Below, piece by piece: positions 7,224-14,276 of a stretch of 17,815 nt of DNA; within the stretch, counting starts at the first letter, position 1; the number at the start of each line of letters is the position of its first letter. Below the pieces are notes generated by a model. The model saw only the letters and a program-made list of their open reading frames with translations, did no database searches and was not told the origin of the DNA. This DNA comes from Prado023 sp036375875. Its GTDB lineage: Bacteria; Actinomycetota; Actinomycetes; S36-B12; CAIYMF01. The stretch is from the NCBI GenBank assembly GCA_036375875.1, contig DASVBK010000076.1:1-17815 (forward strand). The letters run 5' to 3'. A program made the translations under genes and the position numbers.

Positions 7224-7228
7224 CTCCT
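7224..7228 (-). promoter_or_regulatory. Ribosome binding site deciding the aminotransferase start
   Basis: AGGAG lies 8 bases before the ATG at 7215 and shares its last base with a GTG at 7224, so that GTG cannot use it. This favours the shorter protein. Confidence 0.6.
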
Positions 7229-7259
7229 GGGGCTCGCGGGAAGGACGGCGGTCGCCGGC

Positions 7260-7265
7260 AGCGTA
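7260..7265 (-). promoter_or_regulatory. Possible aminotransferase -10 box (TACGCT)
   Basis: TACGCT fits TANNNT and lies 44 bases before the ATG at 7215, leaving a leader of about 35 bases with the AGGAG site. A second candidate, TAGGAT at 7315-7320, lies within an inverted repeat further upstream. Neither has a clear -35. Confidence 0.3.
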
Positions 7266-7305
7266 GCCCGAGCCGGATCTGGATGCCGGGCAGTGCGGGC
7301 GACGC

Positions 7306-7324
7306 GCGCTACGGATCCTAGCGC
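7306..7324. repeat. Inverted repeat GCGCTA/TAGCGC in the divergent intergenic region
   Basis: Two perfect 6-base arms, GCGCTA and TAGCGC, are separated by 7 bases (CGGATCC). It sits in the spacer at 7216-7484 between the aminotransferase and the divergent SHOCT gene. It could be an operator or a chance palindrome. Apart from the promoter candidates listed, I see no gene in this spacer. Confidence 0.4.
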
Positions 7325-7423
7325 ATGACCACCGCTACACCCACCGAATCGTCATCAACGTGGACCAACCGCCACGGATTCCGCACACGCCCCACCTCCC
7401 CCGCGCCCGGCGCGAGCAGGCCG

Positions 7424-7429
7424 TAGGCT
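7424..7429 (+). promoter_or_regulatory. Possible -10 box of the PH-like/SHOCT gene (TAGGCT)
   Basis: TAGGCT fits TANNNT. Transcription would start near 7436, which gives a leader of about 50 bases carrying the GGAGG site at 7473. It also argues against the upstream in-frame GTG at 7431 as start, since that codon would lie before the transcript begins. Confidence 0.4.
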
Positions 7430-7472
7430 CGTGACGGCGAGGAGACGTCGCGCCGGCGTCCCGCCGAGCATC

Positions 7473-7477
7473 GGAGG
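7473..7477 (+). promoter_or_regulatory. Ribosome binding site of the PH-like/SHOCT gene
   Basis: GGAGG, 7 bases before the ATG at 7485. It settles the start against the in-frame GTG at 7431. Confidence 0.75.
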
Positions 7478-7484
7478 TGGCGTC

Positions 7485-8336
7485 ATGGCCTATCGCTTCA
7501 ACCCCCCGCCCGGCTGGGACGTCCCGAGCGGGTTCAGCCCGGGCGAAGGTTGGGCCCCCGACCCCACCTGGCCCGCCGCGCCCGAGGGCTGGGAGTTCTG
7601 GCTCGCCGAGCCCGTCGCGCCGCCGCCCCCGCCGGGTCCCGCCGCGTCGGCCACCGCGGGCGCCACGGCCAAGATGAGCGGGATGTTCAAGACGCTCAAG
7701 GCAAAGGCGCAGGAGGACGACTGGGCGGGGAAGGCCAAGGCCGCGGCCACCCAGGCTGCCGCGACGGCGCAGCAGGCAGCCGGCCAGGCCACCACGGCCG
7801 CCAAGCAGCGCGACCAGTCGACGTTGGACCAGGCGGGCCCGATGCCCGATGGCGCGCTGTGGCGGGGCGTGAGCCACGAGGCCGGGCGCAATGCCGTGGT
7901 GACGCTGTACCGGGACCGCATCGAGCGGGTGAAGGCGACGAGCAAGCTGTCCCTGACGGGGATGCTCACCGGCGGCGCCCAGGACGTCGAGGTGATCCCC
8001 ATGAAGTCGGTCTCCTCGGTGCAGGTCCGTCGTGGCAGCTGGTACCACGACGTGACCGTGTACTGCTCCGGCAACACCATCGTGCTGTCGATGGACGCCG
8101 CCGATGCCGAGCGGTTGCGCAGCCTGGTGATGGAGCAGGTGCTGGGCGGGTCGCCGTCGGGCGCGCCGGCCTCGCCACCGGCCCCGGCCCCCGCCCCCGC
8201 GACTGGCCCAGCCCCCGCCCCGGGCGGCGACGACGTGGTCGCGCGGATCCGGCAGCTCGGCGAGCTGCGCGATGCCGGCCTGCTCACCGACGAGGAGTTC
8301 GAGGCGAAGAAGGCGGACCTGCTCGGCCGGCTGTAG
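7485..8336 (+). CDS. Actinobacterial protein with FNPPPGW module, PH-like/DUF4429-type domain and SHOCT tail
   Basis: This 283-residue protein has four parts. Residues 1-42 form an aromatic/proline module (MAYRFNPPPGW, GW at 22-23, PDPTWP, GWEFWL), a short motif seen at the N-terminus of many actinobacterial proteins. Residues 60-115 are Ala/Lys/Gln-rich and helix-prone. Residues about 118-222 read as a beta-rich domain (GALWRGVSHEAG, VTLYRDRIERVK, the IPMKSVSSVQV strand, TIVLSM, then a helix AERLRSLVMEQV), which fits a PH-like domain of the DUF4429 kind. A Pro/Ala linker leads to a SHOCT motif at 251-283 (IRQLGELRDAGLLTDEEFEAKKADLL). SHOCT tails are thought to mediate oligomerisation. There is no signal peptide or membrane segment. 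The function is unknown. The gene stands alone and converges on the PIM operon. Confidence 0.88.
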   Translation: MAYRFNPPPGWDVPSGFSPGEGWAPDPTWPAAPEGWEFWLAEPVAPPPPPGPAASATAGATAKMSGMFKTLKAKAQEDDWAGKAKAAATQAAATAQQAAGQATTAAKQRDQSTLDQAGPMPDGALWRGVSHEAGRNAVVTLYRDRIERVKATSKLSLTGMLTGGAQDVEVIPMKSVSSVQVRRGSWYHDVTVYCSGNTIVLSMDAADAERLRSLVMEQVLGGSPSGAPASPPAPAPAPATGPAPAPGGDDVVARIRQLGELRDAGLLTDEEFEAKKADLLGRL

Positions 8337-8340
8337 GCGA

Positions 8341-8355
8341 CCCGGCCGTGCCGGG
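8341..8355. terminator. Bidirectional terminator hairpin between convergent genes
   Basis: CCCGGC-CGT-GCCGGG is a perfect 6-base stem with a 3-base loop, 4 bases after the SHOCT gene stop and 12 bases after the end of the PIM operon. As a symmetrical hairpin it could serve both directions. A smaller stem, CGCC/GGCG around the stop codon at 8368, lies beside it. Confidence 0.6.
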
Positions 8356-8367
8356 CCCGGGGGCGCC

Positions 8368-8925
8368 TCAGGCGTAGCGCGCCAGCGCCGGGGGCAGCTC
8401 GTCGTCCATCTCGAACATCTGCGGCTGGGGCGCCCGCCCGGCCAGGCGGAACCAGCGCACCCAGCGGCTGCGGCGCAGCAGTCGGGCGGCCTGCACGCCA
8501 TCGTTGAGGAAGCGCCGGGTGAGCATCACCTGCTGGCCGGCCGCGGCCAGGTCGTCGACCAGCTCCAGGCCCTCGGGCACCGTGCGCAGGTCCTCCACGG
8601 CGGCGGCATCGTGGAACACCTCGCGCAGGTCCCGGGTCAGCTCGGACTCCACGGCGCCGCGCTCCACCGGGTCGCGGGGGTCAGCGTGCCTGGAGTTGCT
8701 CGCGGCGGTGGCCAGCACGATCGCGCTGGCCGGGTCGATCAGCCCGGAGGTGGCCAGCGCCTCGGCGGCCCGTGAGCGGCGCACCAGCTGGGCGTCCAGC
8801 GCGGTGCGCGCGAGGTCGATGCGGTGGTGCAGCCGGTCCAGCCGCCCGGCCACCGCGCTGAGCCGCCAGACGCAGAACCCGAGGATGAGGACCACGAGCA
8901 GCGTCCAGGACACGTCCGCGCGCAT
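8368..8925 (-). CDS. Small LemA-like membrane protein coupled to pimA
   Basis: This 185-residue protein has one hydrophobic segment at about 6-24 (WTLLVVLILGFCVW), then a long helical part: RLDRLHHRIDLARTALDAQLVRR at 29-51 and QVMLTRRFLNDGVQAARLL at 132-150. These two helices resemble those of LemA proteins (one N-terminal membrane helix plus a helical bundle with an RRFYN-like motif), though the match is weak. The start at 8925 overlaps the pimA stop by one base (TGATG), so translation is coupled. From memory, the mycobacterial gene after pimA (Rv2609c) has a similar membrane/helical start fused to a Nudix domain; here the protein ends before any Nudix box. The function is unknown; the position suggests a role near the PIM enzymes at the membrane. 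An upstream in-frame start at 9021 would lie inside pimA and is unlikely. Confidence 0.8.
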   Translation of the reverse strand: MRADVSWTLLVVLILGFCVWRLSAVAGRLDRLHHRIDLARTALDAQLVRRSRAAEALATSGLIDPASAIVLATAASNSRHADPRDPVERGAVESELTRDLREVFHDAAAVEDLRTVPEGLELVDDLAAAGQQVMLTRRFLNDGVQAARLLRRSRWVRWFRLAGRAPQPQMFEMDDELPPALARYA

Positions 8926-10160
8926 CAGCCGCCCACCTCCGGTGCGCCGGGCACCGACGACTCGAGCCGCTCGGGCGTGGCGCTGATGACCGGGGGCCGG
9001 CGCAGCGGCAGGCGACCCCACACCTGCCCGGAGAGGTCGGCCTGCACCTTCTCACCGCCGAGCGTGACGCTGTCGTACACCGCCAGCACGCGCCGCGCGA
9101 TCGTCGTCCAGTCGAACTCGGCGGCCCGTGCGCGCCCGGTCTCCTGCAGGGCAGCCCGGCGCTGCGGGTCGCCCAGCAGCCCGATGAGCGCCCGCGCCAG
9201 GTCCGCCGGCTCCTCGTTGCGGAAGTGCACGCCCGCGCGGCCCTCGTCGAGCACCCGCTGGAAGGCCTCGATGTCGCTGGCGACCACCGGGGTGCCGGCG
9301 GCCATCGCCTCGAGCAGGATGATGCCGAACGACTCGCCGCCGGTGTTCGGCGCCACGTAGATGTCGGCGCTGCGCAGCGCGCGGGCCTTGTCCTCCTGGC
9401 TGACCAGCCCGAGGAAGGTCACCCGTTCGGCGATCGCGGGGGCCAGGCCCTCACGCACCGCGTCGACCTCCCCGGGCCCCGCGACCAGCACCGAGACCTC
9501 GGGGAACGCCTCGGCCACCGCCGGCAGGGCGTCGAGCAGGATCGGCAGGCCCTTGCGCGGCTCGTCGATCCGGCCCAGGAACATCAGGGTGCTCGACCCG
9601 CGGGAGCGCCCGGGCAGCGTCTCGGTGCCGGCGTACTGGCTGCAGTCCACCCCGTTGGGGATCAGCACGGCATCGCCGCCGGTGTACTCCACCAGCGAGC
9701 GGCGGGCGTACTCACTCACGGCGATGCGGGCGCGGATCTTCTCCATCGCGCTGCGCACCATGGGGGCCGCGGCGTTGAGCTCGCGCCGGGAGGATCGCAG
9801 GCTGGCGTGCCAGGTCGCCACGATCGGCCCGGTGGCGACCCACACGGAGACCAGCGACAGGGTCGGGCCGGCCGGTTCGTGCACGTGCAGGATGTCGAGG
9901 TCGCTGTCCTTGATCCAGCGCCGAGCCCGCGCGGTGGCCTTGGGCCCGAAGTTGATCTTGGCCACCGACCCGTTGGAGTTCACCGAGATGGGCCGGCCCG
10001 CGCTGGTGACGAAGTCGGGCAGCGCGTCGTCGTCCTCCGCAGGGGCCAGCACGATGGCCTCGTGGCCCTCGCGCATGAGGGCCAGGCGCAGGTCGTGGAT
10101 GTGCGCGGCCACCCCGCCCGGGGTGTCCCAGGCGTAGGGGCAGACCAGGCCGACCCGCAT
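8925..10160 (-). CDS. pimA: Phosphatidylinositol alpha-mannosyltransferase PimA
   Basis: PimA is a GT4-family, GT-B-fold enzyme that moves mannose from GDP-mannose to the 2-position of phosphatidylinositol, the first step of PIM synthesis on the cytoplasmic face of the membrane. The 411 residues match closely: MRVGLVCPYAWDTPGGVAAH with the GGV loop at 15-17, NGSVAKINFGP, the HEPAGP motif, IVATWHAS (the His of the family's IVATFHTS), IPNGVD, FLGRIDEPRKG with the Arg/Lys pair that binds donor phosphate, and PNTGGESFGIILLEAMAAGTP with the GT4 E(x)7E signature. The C-terminus is about 30 residues longer than in mycobacteria and ends in a Pro/Arg-rich tail. The start overlaps the upstream acyltransferase stop by one base (TGATG). 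Confidence 0.96.
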   Translation of the reverse strand: MRVGLVCPYAWDTPGGVAAHIHDLRLALMREGHEAIVLAPAEDDDALPDFVTSAGRPISVNSNGSVAKINFGPKATARARRWIKDSDLDILHVHEPAGPTLSLVSVWVATGPIVATWHASLRSSRRELNAAAPMVRSAMEKIRARIAVSEYARRSLVEYTGGDAVLIPNGVDCSQYAGTETLPGRSRGSSTLMFLGRIDEPRKGLPILLDALPAVAEAFPEVSVLVAGPGEVDAVREGLAPAIAERVTFLGLVSQEDKARALRSADIYVAPNTGGESFGIILLEAMAAGTPVVASDIEAFQRVLDEGRAGVHFRNEEPADLARALIGLLGDPQRRAALQETGRARAAEFDWTTIARRVLAVYDSVTLGGEKVQADLSGQVWGRLPLRRPPVISATPERLESSVPGAPEVGG

Positions 10161-11176
10161 CAGCTGCCGCCGGACGGGTCGGCCGGGGCGTGGCGGTCGC
10201 CGGCTGTGTCGGGGGCGGCGGCCTCGCGCGCTCCGGGTGTGCCTGGGCCAGCCGCCGCGTCACGCCCGCCCACCTCGTCCGCGCGCGCCAGGCGCGCCTG
10301 GTCCAGGTCGGCCAGCCACAGCCGCTGCAGCATGTGCCAGTCCTGCGGGTGGGCTGCGATGACGCCCTCGAGCGCGGTGGCGATGGCCTGGGTGGTCACC
10401 TGGATGCGCTCGGCGCGCTCCCCGGTGCTCGGCGGGACGATCTCGGGCAGCACCCGGGCGGCGTTGGTGGTGCCGTCCCAGAACAGCCCGACCGGCAGCA
10501 GCGCGGCGCCGGTGTCGATGGCCAGGGCCGCCGGCCCGGCCGGGAAGCGGGTCGCCTCCCCGAAGAAGGTGACCTCGACGCCCTTGGCCGACAGGTCGCG
10601 ATCGGCCAGCAGCGGCACGAATCCGCCGCTGCCCAGCGTGCGGGCCAGCTCGTCGAACACCCCGGGCTCGCCGAGGCCGAGGATGCGCATCCCCAGCGAC
10701 TCGCGGAAGGCCACGAAGGCGTCGAACAGCTTGGCCGGCTCCAGCCGTTCGGCGACCGTGACGACCTGTGCGTAGCGCTGGCTGAACATCGCCCCGGCGT
10801 GGTCCCAGTTGCCCTGGTGCGGCAGGGCCGCGACGACCCCCCGACCAGCACTGAGCTGGTCGAGGATGCGTTGGTCGTCGTGCAGCCGGAACCCCTCGAT
10901 GCGCTGCGCCGGCCAGCCGGGCATGCGGAACGCGTCGCACCAGTACCGCAGGTACGAGCGCATCCCTGCCCGCGAGAGCTCACGCAGCTGCTCCTCGTCG
11001 ACGGGCGCGACGACGCGCCGCAGGTTGGCCTCCAGCCGGCGCACGGCGGATGTGCGTCGCCGCCACTGCTGGTCGGCCAGCAGCTCGAAGGTGCGGTACG
11101 CCACCGGCTCCGGCATGAGGCGCACCGCGCGCCACCCGCCTGCGTAGGCCAGGTACGTGGCCGACTCGGTGAGCAT
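10160..11176 (-). CDS. Phosphatidylinositol mannoside acyltransferase (PatA/Rv2611c-type)
   Basis: This 338-residue protein belongs to the LpxL/HtrB-like lysophospholipid acyltransferase family. By position and sequence it is the enzyme that acylates the mannose of PIM1/PIM2. The HX4D catalytic motif is H120-Q-G-N-W-D125 in ALPHQGNWDHAG; LLADRDLSAKGVEVTFFG at about 189-206 and FPAGPAALA at 211-219 are further conserved blocks. The last 50 or so residues are a low-complexity Ala/Pro/Asp tail not typical of the family. The ATG at 11176 follows the pgsA stop by 14 bases with only a weak GGGG upstream, so coupling to pgsA is likely. A longer open frame continues upstream but overlaps pgsA in another frame and is a shadow. 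The end overlaps pimA by one base. Confidence 0.93.
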   Translation of the reverse strand: MLTESATYLAYAGGWRAVRLMPEPVAYRTFELLADQQWRRRTSAVRRLEANLRRVVAPVDEEQLRELSRAGMRSYLRYWCDAFRMPGWPAQRIEGFRLHDDQRILDQLSAGRGVVAALPHQGNWDHAGAMFSQRYAQVVTVAERLEPAKLFDAFVAFRESLGMRILGLGEPGVFDELARTLGSGGFVPLLADRDLSAKGVEVTFFGEATRFPAGPAALAIDTGAALLPVGLFWDGTTNAARVLPEIVPPSTGERAERIQVTTQAIATALEGVIAAHPQDWHMLQRLWLADLDQARLARADEVGGRDAAAGPGTPGAREAAAPDTAGDRHAPADPSGGS

Positions 11177-11190
11177 CGCCCCGCGCCGGG

Positions 11191-11856
11191 TCAGGCGCCG
11201 GGGGCGACGGGGCCAGCCGGATCGTCGGCCGCCGGGCCGGGCGCCCCCGCAGCGGGACGCAGCTGGCCGCGGACGTCGACCGCACGCTGCACGACCGTGA
11301 TGAGGACCAGCACGGCCAGCACGCCCAGCGCCAGCGTCATGCCCCACTCGAGGCCCACGGAATAGAGGACCGCCCCGATGCCGACGACGATGAAGCGCTC
11401 CGCGCGCTCCGCGATGCCGCCGTTGGCGGTGGCCCCGACGGCCTCGGCGCGGGCCTTCGCGTAGCTGATGGCGACCGCGCCGGCCAGGCAGATCCAGGCC
11501 AGGACCGTGGTCAGGGTGTCCTCGAAGGTCGCCGCCGCCCACCAGATGAGCGCCCCGTACACCGCGACGTCGGCCACCCGGTCCAGCGTCGCGTCGAGCC
11601 AGGCGCCGTACGGGCCCTGCGTGCCCGACAGCCGCGCCATCGTGCCGTCGATGACGTCGCCTGCGATGAAGACCGCAAGGATGAGCACGGCTGGGATGAA
11701 CCGACCCTGCGGGATGAGCACGAGTGCGGCGACCACCGTGATGGTGGCGCCGATGATCGTCACCATGTCGGCGGACAGGCCGATGCGCAGCAGGCCGCGC
11801 GCGACCGGCTCGACGACCGGTGCGACGACCCCGCGGGCTTCGGCGTTGTTCAGCAT
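11191..11856 (-). CDS. pgsA: CDP-alcohol phosphatidyltransferase, phosphatidylinositol (phosphate) synthase type
   Basis: This 221-residue integral membrane enzyme carries the complete CDP-alcohol phosphatidyltransferase motif DxxDGxxAR(x8)GxxxDxxxD (DVIDGTMAR ... GAWLDATLD). Several hydrophobic segments are visible, for example MVTIIGATITVVAALVLI, FIPAVLILAVFIA, VLAWICLAGAVAI, and LALGVLAVLVLITVV near the end. As the first gene before the PIM acyltransferase and pimA it is best read as the enzyme joining CDP-diacylglycerol to inositol phosphate (mycobacterial Rv2612c, called pgsA1), not as phosphatidylglycerophosphate synthase; the choice rests on context. The ATG at 11856 has no Shine-Dalgarno but has TACCAT 8 bases upstream, pointing to a leaderless transcript. 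The longer frame up to 12006 runs into the divergent fusA2-like gene and is rejected. Confidence 0.94.
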   Translation of the reverse strand: MLNNAEARGVVAPVVEPVARGLLRIGLSADMVTIIGATITVVAALVLIPQGRFIPAVLILAVFIAGDVIDGTMARLSGTQGPYGAWLDATLDRVADVAVYGALIWWAAATFEDTLTTVLAWICLAGAVAISYAKARAEAVGATANGGIAERAERFIVVGIGAVLYSVGLEWGMTLALGVLAVLVLITVVQRAVDVRGQLRPAAGAPGPAADDPAGPVAPGA

Positions 11857-11864
11857 CGGGGGCG

Positions 11865-11870
11865 ATGGTA
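11865..11870 (-). promoter_or_regulatory. -10 box of the PIM operon (TACCAT), probable leaderless start
   Basis: TACCAT on the minus strand lies 8 bases before the pgsA ATG at 11856 and no Shine-Dalgarno lies between. If used, transcription begins at or next to the start codon. No -35 was recognised. Confidence 0.42.
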
Positions 11871-11907
11871 GCGAGAAAGTGTCCCCCCGGGTGCGCGGGA
11901 CGTTGGT

Positions 11908-11920
11908 CCTTGTTGCAAGG
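11908..11920. promoter_or_regulatory. Inverted repeat CCTTGTTGCAAGG between pgsA and the fusA2-like gene
   Basis: Two 5-base arms, CCTTG and CAAGG, flank a 3-base centre, in one of the few AT-richer stretches of the window. It lies in the 104-base divergent spacer, 38-52 bases from either start. It could be an operator or a leader hairpin; TTGACC at 11922 is a -35-like hexamer beside it, but no matching -10 was found. Confidence 0.35.
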
Positions 11921-11960
11921 CTTGACCCGGACTGTCCAACCCCAACGAAAGGCATCTGGC

Positions 11961-14114
11961 ATGGCTGGAGCGAACACCGGGACGGGTGGTGGTTCGGTCG
12001 TCGCACCGAGCAGCCCCGCCGACATCCGCAACGTGGTCCTGGTCGGACCGTCTGGCGGGGGCAAGACGACGCTGCTGGAATCCATGCTCGCCGCGACCGG
12101 GACCATCCCGCGGGCGGGCCGCACGACCGAGGGCACGACCGTCTCGGACTTCGACGAGGCCGAGGTGCGCCAGCAGCGCTCCGTGGGCCTGGCGCTGGCG
12201 CCCGTGGTGGTCGACGGCGTGAAGGTCAACTTCCTGGACACGCCCGGCTACGCGGACTTCGTCGGCGACCTGCGCGCCGGGCTGCGTGCGGCCGATGCCG
12301 CGCTCTTCGTGGTCTCGGCCGTGGACGGCGTCGACGGTGCGACCCAGCTGGTCTGGGAGGAGTGCGCCGCGGTGGGGATGCCGCGGGCCGTCGTGGTCAC
12401 CCGGCTGGACCACCCGCGGGCAGACTTCGAGGAGCTCGTGGCGATCTGCCAGCGGGTGTTCGGCGACGGGGTGCTGCCGCTCATGCTGCCGATGGCCGCC
12501 GACGACGGCACCCCGGCCGGCTTCATCGACCTGCTCACCGAGACGATCCACGACTACTCGTCGGGCTCCCGCGTGGACCGCGAGCCCGAGGACACGCACC
12601 GCGAGCTCATCGAGACGACCCGGGCCACGCTCATCGAGGGGATCATCGCCGAGAGCGAGGACGAGACCCTCATGGACCGCTACCTGGCGGGTGAGCACAT
12701 CGACACCGAGACGCTGGTGGAGGACCTGGAGAAGGCGGTCGCCCGCGGCTCGTTCTTCCCCGTGCTCGGCACCGCCGTGGAGCTCGGCGGGTTGGGCACC
12801 GCCGAGGTGCTCGACCTGGTGCGCCGTGGGTTCCCGTCGCCGCTGGAGCACCCGCTGCCACCGGTGACCGCGCCGGACGGCTCGCCCCGGACGCCGCTGA
12901 CCTGCGACCCTGCCGGCCCGCTCTGCGCGGAGGTCGTCAAGACCACGACCGACCCGTACGTCGGGCGGCTGTCGCTGGTGCGCATCTTCTCGGGGTCGCT
13001 GGCGCCGGACAGCACGGTGCACGTCTCCGGGCACTTCGCCGTCGGCCGCGGGCACGAGGACCACGACGTCGACGAGCGCATCGGTGCCCTGTCCAGCCCG
13101 TTGGGCAAGGTGCAGCGCACCATCGACCGCGGCGTGGCCGGCGACATCGTCGCGGTGGCCAAGCTGACCCGCGCCGAGACGGGTGACACCCTGTCGGACA
13201 AGGACAACCCGCTGCTCATGGAGTCGTGGGTCATGCCCGACCCGCTGCTGCCGGTGGCGATCGTCGCCAAGTCGAAGGCCGACGAGGACAAGCTGGGCGC
13301 CGCGCTGAACCGCCTGGTCGCCGAGGACGCGACGATGCGGCTGGACCGCAACGCCGAGACCGGCCAGCTCGTGCTGTGGTGCATGGGCGAGGCGCACGTC
13401 GACGTGCTGCTGGACCGGCTGCGCAACCGCTACGGGGTCGCGGTGGAGTCCGAGGAGCTGCGCGTGTCGCTGCGCGAGACGTTCGCGGGCCCGGCCAAGG
13501 GGCACGGCCGGCACGTCAAGCAGTCCGGTGGCCACGGCCAGTACGCGGTGTGCGACATCGAGGTGGCGCCGCTGCCCTCCGGCTCGGGGTTCGAGTTCGT
13601 CGACAAGGTGGTCGGCGGGGCCGTGCCGCGGCAGTTCATCCCCTCGGTGGAGAAGGGCGTGCGCGCGCAGATGGAGCGGGGTGTGGCAGCCGGGTACCCG
13701 GTCGTCGACATCCAGGTCACGCTCTACGACGGCAAGGCCCACTCGGTCGACTCGTCGGACATGGCGTTCCAGATGGCCGGGTCGCTGGCCCTGAAGGAGG
13801 CTGCGGCTGCCGCCCAGATCGCGATGCTCGAGCCGGTCGCCCGGATCACCGTGCTGGTCTCCGACGAGTTCGTCGGCGCGGTGATGGGCGACCTGTCCGG
13901 CCGGCGCGGCCGGGTGCTGGGCAGCGAGCCGGCCGGTGCCGGGCGCACCGTGATCCGGGCCGACGTGCCCGAGCTGGAGCTGACTCGCTACGCCATCGAG
14001 CTGCGCTCGATGTCGCACGGCACGGGCACCTTCACCCGCGAGTACATCGGCCACGAGCCGATGCCGGGGCAGATCGCCAAGAAGGTCATCGAGGCGGCGA
14101 AGGCCAAGGGCTGA
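11961..14114 (+). CDS. Elongation factor G-like GTPase (FusA2/EF-G2 type)
   Basis: This 717-residue protein has the full EF-G domain layout: a GTPase domain with P-loop GPSGGGKT at 29-36, then domain II (VVKTTTDPYVGRLSLVRIFSG), domain III (LWCMGEAHVDVLLDRL), domain IV (KQSGGHGQYAVCDIE, GGAVPRQFIPSVEKG) and domain V (VGAVMGDLSGRRGRVLG). Several GTPase motifs differ from standard EF-G: the P-loop is not AHIDAGKT, the switch I RGIT is replaced by QRSVG, the switch II is DTPGYADF (Tyr97 where EF-G has His), and G4 is TRLD at 147-150 instead of NKxD. These changes also occur in actinobacterial FusA2 (mycobacterial Rv0120c), as far as I recall. Its role in translation is unclear; it is unlikely to be the main translocase. 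The ATG at 11961 has GAAAGG about 8 bases upstream. It is divergent from pgsA. Confidence 0.93.
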   Translation: MAGANTGTGGGSVVAPSSPADIRNVVLVGPSGGGKTTLLESMLAATGTIPRAGRTTEGTTVSDFDEAEVRQQRSVGLALAPVVVDGVKVNFLDTPGYADFVGDLRAGLRAADAALFVVSAVDGVDGATQLVWEECAAVGMPRAVVVTRLDHPRADFEELVAICQRVFGDGVLPLMLPMAADDGTPAGFIDLLTETIHDYSSGSRVDREPEDTHRELIETTRATLIEGIIAESEDETLMDRYLAGEHIDTETLVEDLEKAVARGSFFPVLGTAVELGGLGTAEVLDLVRRGFPSPLEHPLPPVTAPDGSPRTPLTCDPAGPLCAEVVKTTTDPYVGRLSLVRIFSGSLAPDSTVHVSGHFAVGRGHEDHDVDERIGALSSPLGKVQRTIDRGVAGDIVAVAKLTRAETGDTLSDKDNPLLMESWVMPDPLLPVAIVAKSKADEDKLGAALNRLVAEDATMRLDRNAETGQLVLWCMGEAHVDVLLDRLRNRYGVAVESEELRVSLRETFAGPAKGHGRHVKQSGGHGQYAVCDIEVAPLPSGSGFEFVDKVVGGAVPRQFIPSVEKGVRAQMERGVAAGYPVVDIQVTLYDGKAHSVDSSDMAFQMAGSLALKEAAAAAQIAMLEPVARITVLVSDEFVGAVMGDLSGRRGRVLGSEPAGAGRTVIRADVPELELTRYAIELRSMSHGTGTFTREYIGHEPMPGQIAKKVIEAAKAKG

Positions 14115-14121
14115 GGCAGCG

Positions 14122-14164
14122 CCACGCGCGGGGGGTCGTCCACGGCGGGCGGCCCCTCGCGTGG
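14122..14164 (+). terminator. Terminator hairpin of the fusA2-like gene
   Basis: CCACGCG at 14122-14128 pairs with CGCGTGG at 14158-14164; after one mismatch GGGG at 14130-14133 pairs with CCCC at 14153-14156, leaving a 19-base loop. It begins 7 bases after the stop. The remaining spacer to 14276 shows no gene. Confidence 0.6.
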
Positions 14165-14276
14165 TGTCGGCGCGGCGCCGCGTCCCGCACGGCCGGCAGG
14201 GTCATCCGGCCCATCCCCGCCACACGTCCGGCGATCGTTTCCGCGCACCCTGGGACTGGGGCGCGGGTGCCGGCCG

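Noticed and set aside
7325..7426. 33-codon open frame starting ATG ACC ACC in the spacer before the SHOCT gene
   Set aside because: No ribosome binding site, Ser/Thr/Pro-rich composition and no recognisable feature; its TAG stop overlaps the likely -10 box of the next gene.
11177..12241. N-terminal extension of the PIM acyltransferase to 693 residues
   Set aside because: It overlaps pgsA in a different frame; family length and the conserved start agree with the ATG at 11176.
11850..14054. 734-residue open frame on the minus strand opposite the fusA2-like gene
   Set aside because: It is antisense to a clear EF-G-type protein and has the His/Arg/Gly/Val-rich composition of a GC-driven shadow frame, with no recognisable motif.
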